Source: Chrysaora quinquecirrha
Lineage: Eukaryota > Cnidaria > Scyphozoa > Semaeostomeae > Pelagiidae
NCBI GenBank assembly: GCA_014526335.1
Contig: JACTAT010000049.1
Coordinates: 620,001 to 684,000, forward strand
Length of the DNA stretch: 64,000 nt
Reading direction: 5' to 3'
Part shown: positions 44,698-56,999 of the stretch, piece after piece
Layout of the letters: every line of letters starts with the position of its first letter
Numbering within the stretch: the first letter of the stretch is position 1
Translations under genes and position numbers: made by a program
Notes under the pieces: model-generated
Database searches by the model: none
Told to the model about the DNA's origin: nothing
The model's input: the letters and a program-made list of their open reading frames with translations, nothing else

Positions 44698-45783
44698 TTT
44701 TCAGACAAAAAGGAAATACCCAAACAATGATGCCACCTTGACGTTGGTGTTTGGGCTTTTCAACAAAGTGCATCAGGCAGCAAGAGAGGGGGGTGTTATC
44801 TTCATGTAACTAGTAGCTACTTTTTTTCTGTACAAGTGGAAATTTTATTAATAACTATGGTTTTTTATTTAATAATATTTACAATAATTGTGCTCATAAT
44901 ATTTTCCAATATTGGTCAAAATAGTGGAACAAATCATCATTTTCACACATTCAGTGATTTCTTTCTGAAATATATTCCATGAAGATACACGTTTTTTATT
45001 AGAAACCGCTTTATAAGAAACCCACTAGTAAGATTTCTGGCAAATTACAGTAGACTATTTCTTCTTTTGTGTCTTAAAACAAAAGAAAATTTAAGAAACT
45101 TTTACTAAACTAGTATTACTTTACATAGCTAGGTTTCTTATATAAAAAAACGTGTAATTGTGTTATGGTTTCTTACTCAGTTTTATTGCCAATGGGGGCT
45201 GGGGGCAAGGTTTTGTATACAGTTGGCGACCAAAAATAATTTCAACGCTGACCTCTCCCGCCTTATGTAGCTAGTTGGGTAGAATGCAATGCTTCCCACT
45301 CGAATGCGAGATGTTGTTCCTTAGGCGAGCAAAGCGATAGAAATAGGTCAACGTAAATGGCTTATTTAATCGCCCTGCTCTACCAGAGACGACAATCTGT
45401 CAGCAAATGCATCAATCTAAGAAGACCAGTCAGTCAGTCTCCAACTGTGCAAGTTAAGGACGCATGACGCCAACCTGCGCAGCGCACATTCTCGAATTTT
45501 AAGTCGATGAAGAAACCACGTTGACGTGGACGGAGCTTAACCAACATTCCAGTGACACGAAAACTACGTCGTCCAAAAATACAGCTCAACGCAAGTGTCC
45601 GAGTTTTTATGGTTAACATGCGACCAGTCCGGTTGTTATGAGCAAACAGATTGTAACTAATCTTTCGTAATCACATTTTCCTTATGCATGCGCATACCAA
45701 ACACCCAATATAACGAAAAACACTTGAAATTGGTTTTCAAGCTTGAAAAACGGTGAAATAATAAAGAACCGCAAATTCCATCA
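44698..45783 (-). repeat. 3' LTR of the minus-strand BEL/Pao fragment
   Basis: Begins TGATGG at 45783, where its TGA ends the integrase frame, and runs to about 44698. It is the inverse partner of 30744-31665. The MITE at 44988-45154 is inserted in it; without it the two LTR copies have nearly equal length (about 920 bases). Confidence 0.75.
44988..45154. mobile_element. TA-flanked MITE, copy D (167 bp, word AGAAACC)
   Basis: TA on both sides (44986-44987, 45155-45156), ends CACGTTTTTTATTAGAAACC and GGTTTCTTATATAAAAAAACGTG. AAGAAAC words recur inside. It lies within an LTR whose sister copy at 30744 lacks it. Confidence 0.8.
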
Positions 45784-47870
45784 TAGAGCAGAACCAATAC
45801 ATTTCTTCATACTTGATTTTACGCATCTAATCAGCCTTTCGTAGAAACCCCCGTACCAAGGTGCTTTAGACATATTATAATGCCAGTGTATTCTCTTGTC
45901 ATTCAGAAAGGATCGAACAGCATGCGAGTTGAATAATTCAGCTAGTCTACATGATGCAGCCTTGAATGTTTTGGCGTTGTTGGTTACAATAAGATCAGGT
46001 ATACCTCTACGACAAACGAATCTGCTGAAAAATAGCAGAAAAGATTCCATGGATAAATCCGGAACCAACTCTAAGTGTAAAGCTCGAGAGACTCCACAAG
46101 TGAACAACGTCAAATAAACCTTCTTTGAACCCGATGATCTTGATTTCCTGTAAAGTGGTCCAGCAAAATCTATGCCGACAGATGAAAATGCGTGCTTCTC
46201 GTTCACGCGAAACTCTGGTAGTTTGCTTATAATTGAAGCGGAATATGCATTCCCTTGAATTCTTTTACATATTGAACAACCCTTGATTATTTTCTTCACA
46301 GTTTGTCGGCCTTTGATTACCCAAAACTTAGAGCGTAGTTCAGCGAGTGTCTCCTTTGTTCCATCATGTTTTACGTCCTTGTGACATTTCAATACAACAA
46401 GTTTTGTAACGTAATGCTCTCTTGGCATAAGTATCGGAAATTTTGTGTCATAGCGCAGCGAAGAATTTTGCATACGACCCTTGCATCAGATAATCTGATT
46501 TTTGTCGAAGAATGTCCCAAGATTTTTCTGAACGTCATTCAATTGTGTTTTGTTGAAATTACACTGAACTCTACGTATGATGAGATTTTCAGCCGTTGTG
46601 ATCTCTGATGAAGAGAGCTCTTCTATATTTCGATTTACTTTATTCCTGCAATTGTGAATAAAGCATAGAATATATGTAACTACTCGTACAAGTTTTCCAT
46701 AGTCACTGAAACGCCCAAAGTTGATGAATTCTTCAATTTTTTCCGTCGTGGTCATTAGAGCTGTAAGTTTAACTGCGTTCTGCTTTGATTTCAGTTCTTC
46801 TAGACACTCTGGAGGAGAATCATTTTCTATAGAGTAATTAGGCCATTGACTTTTCGATTGTTTAAGCCAACGTGGACCTTCCCACCATCTTGTATTTGCG
46901 GCAAATTGTGATACATTTATTTTTTGTGTTGGAAGGTCTGCCGGATGTTGATCGCCTGGACAGTGCGACCATAATTCAGAACCAACCTTTTCTCTTATCT
47001 CTTGAACGCGATTCTCCACAAACAACTTCCAATTGTTATTGACACCATGAATCCAGTATTTCGCAGTAATAGAATCAGTCCAGCGCTGCATGATTTCAAC
47101 TTCGTATAAGGGACTGAAGGCTTCATACACTGAATTAATAAATCTTGCAAGAATCAAACAAGCCAGTAGCTCTAGACGAGGAATGGACATCTTTGTCAGA
47201 GGGAATACACGTGTTTTAGATGAGACTAATTTCACAAATGAATGTTCTTTCGAAACGACTTTCGCATAGACAACAGCAGCATAAGCGCTATCCGACGAAT
47301 CACAAAATCCAAAGAGCTCGATTTTGATTGGCTTCGTTCTAAGATCTTCAAAATTATATCTTGGCACGGAGATATTTGGAGTGTTCTCAAGCTCTGATGT
47401 CAACTTGATCCATTCCGTATGAAGATCTTTAGGAAGAATTTCATCCCAATCAAGTTTTACCTTGAAGAGTTTCTGCATAAAAACTTTGAACATCGTTGTG
47501 ATTGGCGTTATGAGTCCCAATGGGTCAAATATTTTGGCAATGCAGCTAAGAACAATTCTTTTCGTTACGTTTGTCTTTTGTGATATCTTTTCGATGGATG
47601 AGAATTCAAAATTAATTGTATCTTTTACACTATCCCAATTTAGTCCCAGAATCTTCTGTGATGTGATTTCTTGCCCAGATGTCTTGCTTAGTTCAGTCTT
47701 AGCAAATGAGGCGTCTTCTTGTGAGATTGGTTTTGTTTCCTTTACCTTATCTTGCTCCCTTTCTTCGACTTCTGTGATTTTTTCGATGAGCTCTGAAGAG
47801 TTCGACTGCCATTTTCTTAAGTTAAACCCTCCTTCTTTCATGATTTTCTTGGCAATTTATTACAACAAGT
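45784..47870 (-). pseudogene. BEL/Pao RNase H and integrase, 5'-truncated
   Basis: The frame starts near 47870 in the RT tail (GGFNLRKWQSN). RNase H-like and Pao blocks follow: CIAKIFDPLGLITPI, FGFCDSSDSAYAAVVY, IPRLELLACL. A TGA at 46488-46486 interrupts the same frame. Integrase then shows the zinc region (KCHKDVKHDG, KGCSICKR), the first Asp in VGIDFAGPLY, and WYGGFYERLI with the Glu. The second Asp of the usual SDN motif reads TNN (IVTNNAKTF), so the enzyme is probably inactive. The frame ends at the TGA created by the LTR start, so the integrase C-terminus is lost. Gag, protease and most of RT are absent. Confidence 0.88.
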
Positions 47871-47879
47871 AAGGGATAT

Positions 47880-48400
47880 TTTTAAATATTTTATTTCCTG
47901 GAATGTTTTCACCAAAGCCCACCCTAGCCGTAGGTTAAGCAGATGCCCAACTTATATTTTTATGTCACTTTAGCTATCCAAAAGCGACAAAAGCTATCCA
48001 AATAGACAATTTCAACTAAGGGCCTCGTTTTCAAAAAAAATTGAAAATTGAGTCATAGAGAAATATTGACTTTAGATTTTAATTCATCATCTTTTTTAGT
48101 GGTGAAGCAAATTTTTACAATTCTAGTCCTAACAATATTAATTCTATAGCCATTGGAAATTTCAAAGTTTATAAGGGATTTGACCATGTAAAATGATAGA
48201 GCGTTTAAAATTCAACCCCAAGCGATTTTCAAGGTCAATCCTTTACAGAGTTCAAACTTTTGACACCAATAAAATCAGTATATCACGGACTAGAAGCATG
48301 AAACTTTGGCTCAACACTAAAAAGAAGGTGCTGAATTGGAACCTGAAGTCAAAATTTCTCTATGACCTTATTTTAATTTTTTTTCAAACAAGACCCTTAA
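47880..48400. other. Non-coding stretch
   Basis: AT-rich. An ORF at 48193-48483 has no recognisable content. No repeat found. Confidence 0.35.
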
Positions 48401-48401
48401 T

Positions 48402-50110
48402 TTTTCATTTCATTTCATTCCATAAATTTAATCACCCACAAAGGGGTCTAATAACTTACAAAATACAAAAAAATGCATATTAAGGTATAAGGCCTATATA
48501 CATTTTGAAGTATTATTATAAGTTATAAAAACTAAACAAACTTAAAGAAAATAAATTTGAAATACAACATTGAAATATAGCAGTAATACAATAAAGAATT
48601 AAAAATAGTTAATCAAACACCTCTCTTATGTCTATTGGAATTTCCTTTTTACCTTTTCTTGGTATATATTTCCTAGTTTTGCCCTGTTCTTGGAGTTAAA
48701 AATAAAGTGAATTCCATCCTCTATTAGTTTACTATCGTTTGAACAATATTCACAATTTCTCATGCTTTGTTCTACCATATTTGCTTTACTTGAGTATTTT
48801 CCAATCTCTATTTTTAATTTATGTGCACTAATAATTAATCTTGTGAGAGCTGATCTATGAGTCTATGAGTTCTCGATTCCAATTTTTTAAATATTGTTCT
48901 AAAAAGGGCTTATCTTTTATTTGTTTATAAGATTTTAACTGTTCCATCCTACTTACACGTTTTTTTTTATAAGGAACACCTTTATAAGGAACTCGAGGCT
49001 GAAAATTCCCAAAAAATTAAGGATCTTTAAGGAACTGTCGAGGCTCGGATGAAAAACTAAGAAAAATTTTTTTCAAGAACAAGATGATTTGTACGGAAAA
49101 TATTGCAGAATAACAAAATATTTCCCATCGTTCTGCCAAAAAAGACTCCATTTATATTTGAAGTTAGAAAATGAAGCAAGTTTATATGAATTGGCTGTAA
49201 AAGCTAGTATTGAAACATATCTCACCACAAGGAACAATATAAGAAACTTCAGCCTCATTTTGTTGAAAAATTAAGGAACTCGAGCCTCAACTCAGACCAA
49301 AGGTTCCTTATAAAAAAAAACGTGTATCTCTTAATGCCATTCTCAATCAAATTTTTTGTTCACAATTGTTTTACAATGTTTTCTTATTATTTTATAATTT
49401 TCAAATGTTACCCTTTAACATTTTTTCTTCTTGGAGTGGTTTTCTTAACAAGAGTTTATTAATATTAAAATTTGATTCGTTTATCAATTTGATAATTTCA
49501 TTAAACCATGTAGTATGGTTTCTTGGCTTTTATCTAGTATATCTTGCAACAGTTTATTATTATTTTGCGCTATATAATCATAATATTTCAAAGCATTCTA
49601 TTGCATATCTATTTTCAGCTCTCCTAATACAGCCATGTTGACTGCTTTTCAGTGAACCCCCAGAAGAAACTTGACAAACATAAGTTGTATTTTTTCTATA
49701 GCGCTATCTTTTTTTGATATGCAGCCCCAAATTTATGACCAATAAAGTAAGCTCTTTTGGGTTTTGTTGCAGGGTGTCTAATTGTTTCATTTAAAATTTC
49801 CTCTTAGTTGAAATAGTCTATAAGTTGAATAACCCTGTCATAAAAAAATGTAAGTAATTGTATGGGCTGTTGTGTGCGTGTCACTTTTTTGGTTTATTTT
49901 GAAAAAATTGAAATGCATATACCCTTGTCTTGAACCACAGATTTAGGACTCCCTATATTGTGCTTAGCCTGCCTGACCTCCTTAGTGTTATAATTTATAT
50001 GTACTCATTGTACTCTCCTGTGGTCACATTGGTTTTTTTGAATGCTGATGTTTTATCTTTCCATTGTTTATGTAAATTACTGCCGTTTAATGTAAATTTT
50101 CATTTCCAGC
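48402..50110 (-). pseudogene. LINE (non-LTR) ORF2 C-terminus and 3' tail, split by a MITE
   Basis: On the minus strand, KDSAIEKIQLMFVKFLLGVH, a stop, then AVNMAVLGELKID near 49760-49600 match the region after RT in many LINEs. After the MITE insertion the end of ORF2 continues: RSALTRLIISAHKLKIEIGK near 48870-48810, then a Cys pair CEYC and EDGIHFIF. The 3' end is a short repeat of AATGA (48402-48432 on the plus strand as CATTT repeats), typical of LINE tails. Several stops and frame changes are present. The clade (CR1/L2/RTE-like) is not resolved. Confidence 0.7.
48956..49324. mobile_element. TA-flanked MITE, copy E (word AAGGAAC)
   Basis: TA on both sides (48954-48955, 49325-49326), ends CACGTTTTTTTTATAAGGAAC and its inverse. 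AAGGAAC recurs at least four times inside, with GAGGCTC or its inverse close by. It is inserted in the LINE. Confidence 0.85.
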
Positions 50111-50119
50111 AGCATGATT

Positions 50120-51480
50120 ATGCTGCTCTTTTTAAAATTTAAGCTAACATGGTTAATTAATTTTGCATGTTGTTATGAGGATTTCTATAATTTTGATGCT
50201 GTTTTGTAAGTCGGTTAGAGATTTTTGCTGAACTCTTGAATGGAGTTAAAAATATGTCGTTTCTCTTTGCCCTGTCCTCCTTAAAAAGATTAAACGAGGC
50301 AAACCAAGGCTGTATCACTTCTTCCTTCAATCTCCTACACCCTGAGAATAAATTTTCACGTATACTACATTCTTTTGCATCTTGCACATCCCATAAGCCT
50401 TGTAAAAATCTACTCTTTTGCTTACTGCATAGGTGCACAAATTAAAGTTTGACTGTAAGTCACCAAATGAAATGAGCGTGTTTGTTAACACACAAAATCT
50501 ATCTAAAATGAAACTTAAACTAAGAACAAATCCAATGGCTTTTCAAACAAGTCTTTGAAACAAATGTCATGAAACACATTTTTGTTTTGGTAAGTTTTGA
50601 TATTTCAAAATCAAAGAAATCCTTGATTAATCTTAAAGAGTAGAAGAGAGTATAAAAGAGTACAGATTTTTCTCTCTGCTAATCTTTCCACAACACACTA
50701 GAACTATTGAGTTTTAAAGTAAGCCCTTCCCTGAAATAAGCCCCTACAGTAAAATTCGTTTTTGCAAATACTAAGACTTTTTAAAAATAAATATTAGGTC
50801 TTTTTGAGGGTTTTGTTTTTTTTTTACTAAAAATAACACGTCTTTTGGATTTTCAAAAACTAATTGGTACAGAGTTTTTGGATAATTTTTCCAGTTTTTG
50901 ATTTAGCTTTTTCGTTTTTGGTACTGATTGCCAACTCAGTGAAGCTACAGGTAATCTCGCAATGAAAAAATATTGTTATAGGAGGAAAATGTCTCAAATA
51001 AGTGAAGTGAACAACAAAAGTTGACTAACATAGAGTTTTAAAAGATTCTACGCAATTTTTGTGAAATTGGAGACTTAACATCGTGCAATGCTGTTTGTTC
51101 AAAAAATCGCACAGTTTTATAGTTTTGAGAATATTTTGAGCGGTTTTACCGTTTCCAGACCCCCCTCCCAAACAGCCCTTCTATTGACTTTCCTCTAAAG
51201 ACGTGTACTTAGTATATTTAAATATTCTTGAGAATACTACAGTATCATAGAAATGGGCCCTTGCGTAAACCTTCAGATGCAGGTCTGATGATGGTCTAAG
51301 TAAAGAACCCCCCTTCTCCAGCTCTTTGGGCTCAAGGACACGGTACCTTTCGTGCTTTTAGACCTTCCTGTGTTGTATCTAAGTTATAAGCTTTATATAC
51401 CGAGATTTGATCTTAAGTTAAAGAATTCCTGCATGGCAAAGAATTGAAAGATGTGTTTTTTTTCTATTTTGGGAACTTAT
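50120..51480. other. Non-coding stretch
   Basis: A minus-strand ORF at 50438-50157 is protein-like only in part and has no family motif. GAAATAAGCCCCT-type words near 50730 resemble those at 22352. Otherwise AT-rich and unstructured. Confidence 0.35.
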
Positions 51481-51482
51481 TT

Positions 51483-52690
51483 TCAGGTACGCCATACGAT
51501 TGGCAAAAATTTTTTCAAGAACGGTAGATACAAACGAAGATCTTGCTGAGGACTACAAGTTTTCTTACCTAAGATCCTTGTTGGAAGAGCCAGCAAAAAA
51601 TGTTATTGCGGGATTTTCCTTGACAACTGCAAGAATTAGCTGTAGCTGAACACTTGAGTGCAAACCTTGTGTTCAGTGAGAAAAACGTTGACCAATTGAG
51701 ATGGCTGTATGATCATATGGAGACTCACTTTCGTTGTCTCGAGGCCTTGAATGTCAACATTGAAACATATTACCGTATTGTCGTGCCTAAGATAATGGAG
51801 AAGTAGCCTGAAATGTTTAAACTTTGTATGATTAGAAATCGCGAGGGACACCTAGATTGGAACATGAAGGATCTTTTTGAGGCCTACAAGGAGGAGCTAG
51901 AGCTCAGAGATAATTGAATGCCCATAATGAAACTGGCAAGAAGAGATCAAGAAGAGGCAACACAGCACAAATTAGCCACAACCACAAGGATGCAACAACC
52001 CAGAATTGGAAATGCAAATCAGAATGTCAGAACAGCAAGTTCTCTAACCTCAGTTACAAGCCAAAAAGAGAGAAGTGTGCCTTCTATCTTGGAATGCATG
52101 AAGAAACTTATTGTGAAAAGGTGAAGGACATCAATGAACGTAAGAAAATTGTTAAGAAATATTCTCTTTGTTTTATCTGTTTAAAGAAAGGGCACCGTGC
52201 CTTCGAGTTAGAAGTTGTGTAGCTTGTGTAAAAGTAAGCACCATACATCATTATGTAATGAAATTTCTTCCACATATGGAGCCGGAGCTCAGCCAGCTAC
52301 ACCCTTGCCAACAGAGGTCCAAAGCACTAATGCCATGCCTTGCGTTGACAGTGTAGGTTGTAGTTGGAGTGTGGCTTTGCAGACTGCTCAGGCTCTTGTG
52401 CAAGGAAGGAATGTACAAGTGATGTTTGACAGCGGGATCAAAAGGTCCTTTGTTACCTCTAAGGTAGTGGAGGACATGAATGCCAGAGTTTTAGAAGGAG
52501 AGAAACTTGAAGTGAAAGCTTTTGGAGACAGCGAGGCTAAGTTAGAATGTAGGCGTATTGCTAAATTAAGTATACAGACTGTGGAAGATAAGGGTAAGAA
52601 GGCTGTAGATATTAAGGCCTATGTTGTTGATAATATTGGTAGCATAGAAAACATGCACAGAATGTTAAAGATAATTATAAGCATTTGAAT
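51483..52690 (+). pseudogene. BEL/Pao Gag, zinc knuckle and protease fragment
   Basis: DUF1759-type Gag text appears in two frames: DWQKFFQ, then EDLAEDYKFSYLRSLLEEPA near 51540-51598, then LRWLYDHMETHFRCLEALNV near 51698-51757. Stops and frameshifts interrupt it (for example a TAG at 51805-51807). Cys-rich text follows (KREKCAFYLGMHEETYC, CSLCKSKHHTSLC). The protease active site is VMFDSGIKRSFVTS near 52421-52462. The pol region is absent. It is a separate family from the 13-kb element. Confidence 0.8.
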
Positions 52691-52846
52691 GATTTGCAGA
52701 TTTTCGATATCTAGGAGCTGACGGGTGTGCTGCCATTGCAGTGATGCCTGATCTGCTTGGAGTCATAAACATTGTAGCAAGCTGTTTTATTGAATGTTGT
52801 GCAAAATGAAGTTGATTTGTCTTCAAACATTGTTCTTCCTTGTTTA

Positions 52847-53466
52847 CTATGTCTTCGTGCCATACAAGCCCTCAACATCTTCGCTGGTGAGAAATACAGT
52901 TCGCATTCCTATGGTGAGGTTTGTTGTCGTATTTCGTCTTCTTAACATTACTTCAAAATCGATCTTCTTCATAGTTGCATTTTGCGTGGGTGTAATAACC
53001 CCCTCATCGATGTACTTCCCTCCATCTAGGAACTGAAACTTGCCTGTCATAGTGAATTTTGATATCTCAACCCCATTGTCCAGCTTCGTTGTGCCATAAT
53101 GGAAAGACTATGCTCAAGTTTGGTTAGACTGCTATACTCAAGATTATAACTAACTAACACACATCGTTTCTGTTTTATTTCATTAATCAAGAGCTGTAGC
53201 TTCTTTTTAGTGAAGGAAAGTTTTCGCAGTTGAACTCTATCTCCTATATATCCCTGGTCCATTTCCTCGTTATACTTCTTGGGATTATTACTTCTATCAA
53301 AGAACAAAGTTTGTTTCACAAGTACGATCTCGTTGGTTTTCTCATTGTGAAACTTATCTTTCATAGAATTTTTCTTCTTCCCTAGCTGTTCCAATACGAC
53401 TTTTCTAAACAGTTTAGTAATGGTTGATAACGGTAGCAGGCTTAATTCAAAGTGATCACTGCACAT
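52847..53466 (-). pseudogene. Unrecognised protein-like sequence, two frames
   Basis: Minus-strand segments 53466-53047 and 53050-52847 are both protein-like. The first is Lys/Leu-rich (for example LRKLSFTKKKLQLLINEIKQ); the second has FQFLDGGKYIDEGVITPTQN. They probably formed one frame, broken near 53100. I recognise no family. It lies between two retroelement scraps, so it may be part of another mobile element or a virus-derived gene. Confidence 0.35.
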
Positions 53467-53529
53467 ATTTGTCTATAGAACTCTTTAAAAAATCAGCACG
53501 AGCAAGAGATATTGATTCAGAATTCGTAC

Positions 53530-54640
53530 AATTATGAAAAGTTTTGAGCAAGAAGAGCGACAACATGTTAGAGCTGTTGTTCAGCCAAGGAAATTCTTTG
53601 GTTAGCCAGGCGAGGGCATTGAAAAGTGGCTCAAGATTTTTGATCAGGTCACTAAGGCAACTGATTGGAACAGTAGACGATAGTGTGATATTCTTCTGGC
53701 ATACCTTAGAGATCGAGATGCCGAGTTCTATGATGAATTATCTCCAGATGATCAATGTAAACTTGATAAGCTGAAGCAAGAGCTTTCCAAGATTTTCATG
53801 CCTAGGGAGGTACGCCAATTTTATTACGCTGACCTATACTAAATGGAAAAGAATCCAACAGAAACAGTTGCAGATTTAGGGAGAGATGTCCAACAACTTC
53901 TCAGGAGAGCATATGCTGAAATGCCTGTTTAGCATCAAGATATACTCACGAGGAACACCTTGTTAATGGTCTTTGACCAGAATTGAAAAGAATGGTCTTG
54001 ATTTCAGATCCAAAATCTTTTAACAAAGCTTTAGAACTGGCGCAGAGAGAAGAAATAAATAACAAAATTACCAATGAATGCAAACCAAATATGCCAAGGC
54101 ATTTACTCCCTAGCTCTGGTTCAAGTTTCAAAAATCTCAAGTGAACTGAAACAGGATTGGTTGGAACACTTGGAGAATGTCGTTGAAAAGTTGACTCTGA
54201 CTATGGTGGATATGCAGACTAGTGGTGCAGGAAGATGCAATTTTGGAGCACCTTGAGATCGAAACCTACGTTGCACAGATTGGGGACCGATATGTCATTT
54301 TTGTAAAAGCCTTGGTCATACAAAAAAATCAATACCGTAAATATGAAGTACAGACAAAATCAAAGTATGCAGAATGTACAAAATCGTCAGCCGAGTCAGG
54401 ATCAAAGATAAAGTCAAATCAAGAGTCAAAAATGAATGAGCGCTGCACACAATGTTTCATCATTGAGGTGTGATGCAGCTTAAATAGGTAATGTTTTAAA
54501 ACCTCAGACTTTTGATCAAAATGAAGCTAATCATAAACCTAATATGTCATCGCAGTGTGTAACAATTTCTGGTAAAGTAGAACAGTATGAGACCAAAATC
54601 GTTGTTGATTCTGGCTCAGGACATTACATGGGGTGATGTT
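53530..54640 (+). pseudogene. Ty3/Gypsy Gag and protease fragment
   Basis: Gag text: FFG.PGEGIEKWLKIFDQVTKATDW near 53598-53672 with stops, then LRDRDAEFYDELSPDDQCK, then TVADLGRDVQQLLRRAYAEM near 53866-53925. The zinc knuckle CHFCKSLGHTKKSIP lies near 54293-54337 and lacks its last Cys. A protease-like IVVDSGSGHYMG lies near 54601-54636. At least five stops interrupt. LTRs and pol are absent. Confidence 0.65.
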
Positions 54641-55084
54641 TTCACTGTTTAAAAGTACAGCATTGATTTTCACATATTCGCTTTTATTCCATGAGATCCG
54701 TTTACTATCAAGAAAGACTAACAAACTATTGAAAATTTTCACCCAAACTTTAGGCCAAAATATGCAATTGCGGAAGTATCATATGTGGGCTATTGTATTT
54801 GTCCAACAATGTTTCCATTTGCTTTTAAATTTTGATATTTTCGTCAATCTGCAAAGTAGCTCTTTAGCACTTTGGAAATAAAAAAATGAAACAAGAAAGT
54901 TTGAGTATTGAAATCAACCAAAATTTGAAACGCAGTACTTGTATCCCATTTGCATCCCATTGAGCTTTGAGAAGCTAAGAATATCGCATGAAATGGAGAG
55001 AGGCTCAACGATTGTTGCTGAAGCAGAAATTTTTAGCCCCTGTCTCTGATTTACCATGATTTAGTTGATTAGATCATATTTTAC

Positions 55085-55330
55085 CCCCATGGTACTGAAC
55101 ATCCACCACTGTACTCCGAGATGCCTCCCCACGGCAATCATGGTATCCCCTCACAGTCTTCATGGTATCCCCCCACCGTACTGAATATCCGCCACGGCAA
55201 TCATGATGCCTCCCTACAGCAATCATGGTATCCCCCACAATCATCATGGTGTCCCTCCACTGTACTGAACATCTGCAATGGCAATCATGGTATCCCCCCA
55301 CCCTACTGCACATCCCCACCGTACTGCACC
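55085..55330. repeat. Minisatellite with CAATCATGGTATCCCCC-type unit
   Basis: About ten imperfect units built from CATGGTATCCCCC, CACCGTACTGAACATC and CACGGCAATCATGG phrases. Units vary from about 17 to 40 bases. Confidence 0.75.
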
Positions 55331-55334
55331 GACA

Positions 55335-55515
55335 TTACATTGGTTGGGTATATATGCGTGTATAAGGTAATTTTGTATATGTATTAACAGTGATATAGGG
55401 TATGTAGAGAGTAGAGAGGGTATTTGTGTGAGTATAAGGTAATTTGGTATTGTTTATGGGGATATAACGAAACGTATACAACTAGATATGTACTTATTTT
55501 TGGGATATATGCATG
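55335..55515. repeat. Dispersed repeat copy 1 (GATATAGGGTATGTAGAG)
   Basis: Contains GATATAGGGTATGTAGAG, TATAAGGTAATTT and GTATACAACTAGA, phrases repeated at 57000-57205. Confidence 0.7.
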
Positions 55516-55619
55516 CACTAGCCCTTGCCCGAGTGAGACCACAGCCTTGCAAGGACCTCCGCTTTCAAGTACTTCCTCCTTCCAAGGACCCTTGGGTGAG
55601 GTGATTAAGCCTTTAATTT

Positions 55620-56345
55620 GTGAAACTTGCTCTGAATCTTAATCCTAATGTTAATCCTGATCTTACTTACTCTTAATCTCAATCTTATTCTTAGTTTTGG
55701 TCTTTGTGTTGGACTGAAATTAAAACTTAATGCTAATGTTTATCCTAGTCTTGAACTTAACGTATGGTTAATCATAATCTTAATCTTAATCCTAATGTTA
55801 GCCTTGGGTTAGTCTTAAACTTTAAATAAATCTCAATCTTGGATTTTAACTTAACTTAAACTTAAATTTCCAAAAAATTTTAATCCGATCCTCAACTTAA
55901 AATTTGTCTTAATGTTGATTGCAACATAAGACTACAACAGTTTCCACTTGACCGTTTACTACTCATGTTCCTAAGGTCATGTTCCTTAGTTTTGTGTTTC
56001 TTGTTGCTGTTCAGTAATGCTCATTTGTCCTACCTCAGCTTGTTTTTTATTACGGTCATCAGTCCTGTTTCTTAGCCTTGTTATTGCTCATGTTTTTCTG
56101 TCCTGTTTCTTTGTCATGTTACTCTGTCTTGTTTCTTTTCATGGTCTTCAGTCCTGTTCCTTCGTCTTGTTCTGATTCATGTTCCTCAGTCCCCTTTCTC
56201 GGTCCAGTTCCTTAGTCTTGTTGTTACTTATGTTCTTAAGTTCTGTTCCTGTGTCATATTCCTTTGTCCTGTTTTTATCAATGGTCATAAATCATGTTCG
56301 TTAGTCTGCTCCTTAGTCTTGTTATTATTCATCTTACTCAGTCTG
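55620..56345. repeat. Two degenerate short-period tracts
   Basis: 55620-55910 is built from imperfect CTTAATC and CTAATGTTA words. 55930-56345 is built from imperfect TGTTCCTTAGTC and CTTGTTATT words with a period of roughly 12-25 bases. Neither is a clean telomere repeat. Confidence 0.6.
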
Positions 56346-56999
56346 GAATTCTATAAGACTACCCATAGAGTTATGAAAATTGTATTTAAATACAATAAAC
56401 GATGCTTGGATTTAACTTATTAACATTTATGTTGAAACTTGAAAAGAATAATGTTAAATTTAAACAAAATTTTATTTAAAATTTACTGTAATTCAAAGTC
56501 AAAAGCCGGAAGTTGCTGTCACTACAGCTTTTGCAAAAGTCATGCCAGTGATCACGCATGCACAAAAGTAAACAGCGAGGGCAGCAAGGGGAAGATGTTT
56601 TTGAGAGCAAAAATTCACTGATGAATTGTAAATGTTTTTGAATCATTTCAAAAGGAAATCGTCCGGTATGCCCAGAATATGTAAACACACAAGGAATCTC
56701 AGGGTAGGTTTAGTTAACAGAGCTTGGCGATTTAAAAACAAAGACGCAAATTCGCCTCAACATCTTACAACGAAAACCCATGCTGTGAAGACAATTGTGA
56801 AATGGCTCGAAACGTCGTGTTACTAAAGTCAAAGACGGGAAGCCCCAATTACCCCCGGAACAGAGAGAAGAAAGAGAAATTAGGGGGGATGGCAAGCCTA
56901 CCCCTGAGTCTGTGAGGAAAGAAAGCAGTTTGACTTGGGCAGCTTGCACGGGAACCGAGGAATGACTATCAGCAAAACGTGCGTAGCTTTGATCTCTGT

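Noticed and set aside
55074..55387. Overlapping Gly/His/Cys-rich ORFs in 55.1-55.4 kb
   Set aside because: Translation of a minisatellite; the repeats do not keep one frame.
55620..55910. Possible interstitial telomere repeat (CTTAATC/TTAATC words)
   Set aside because: The unit is irregular and is not TTAGGG; low-complexity decay is simpler.
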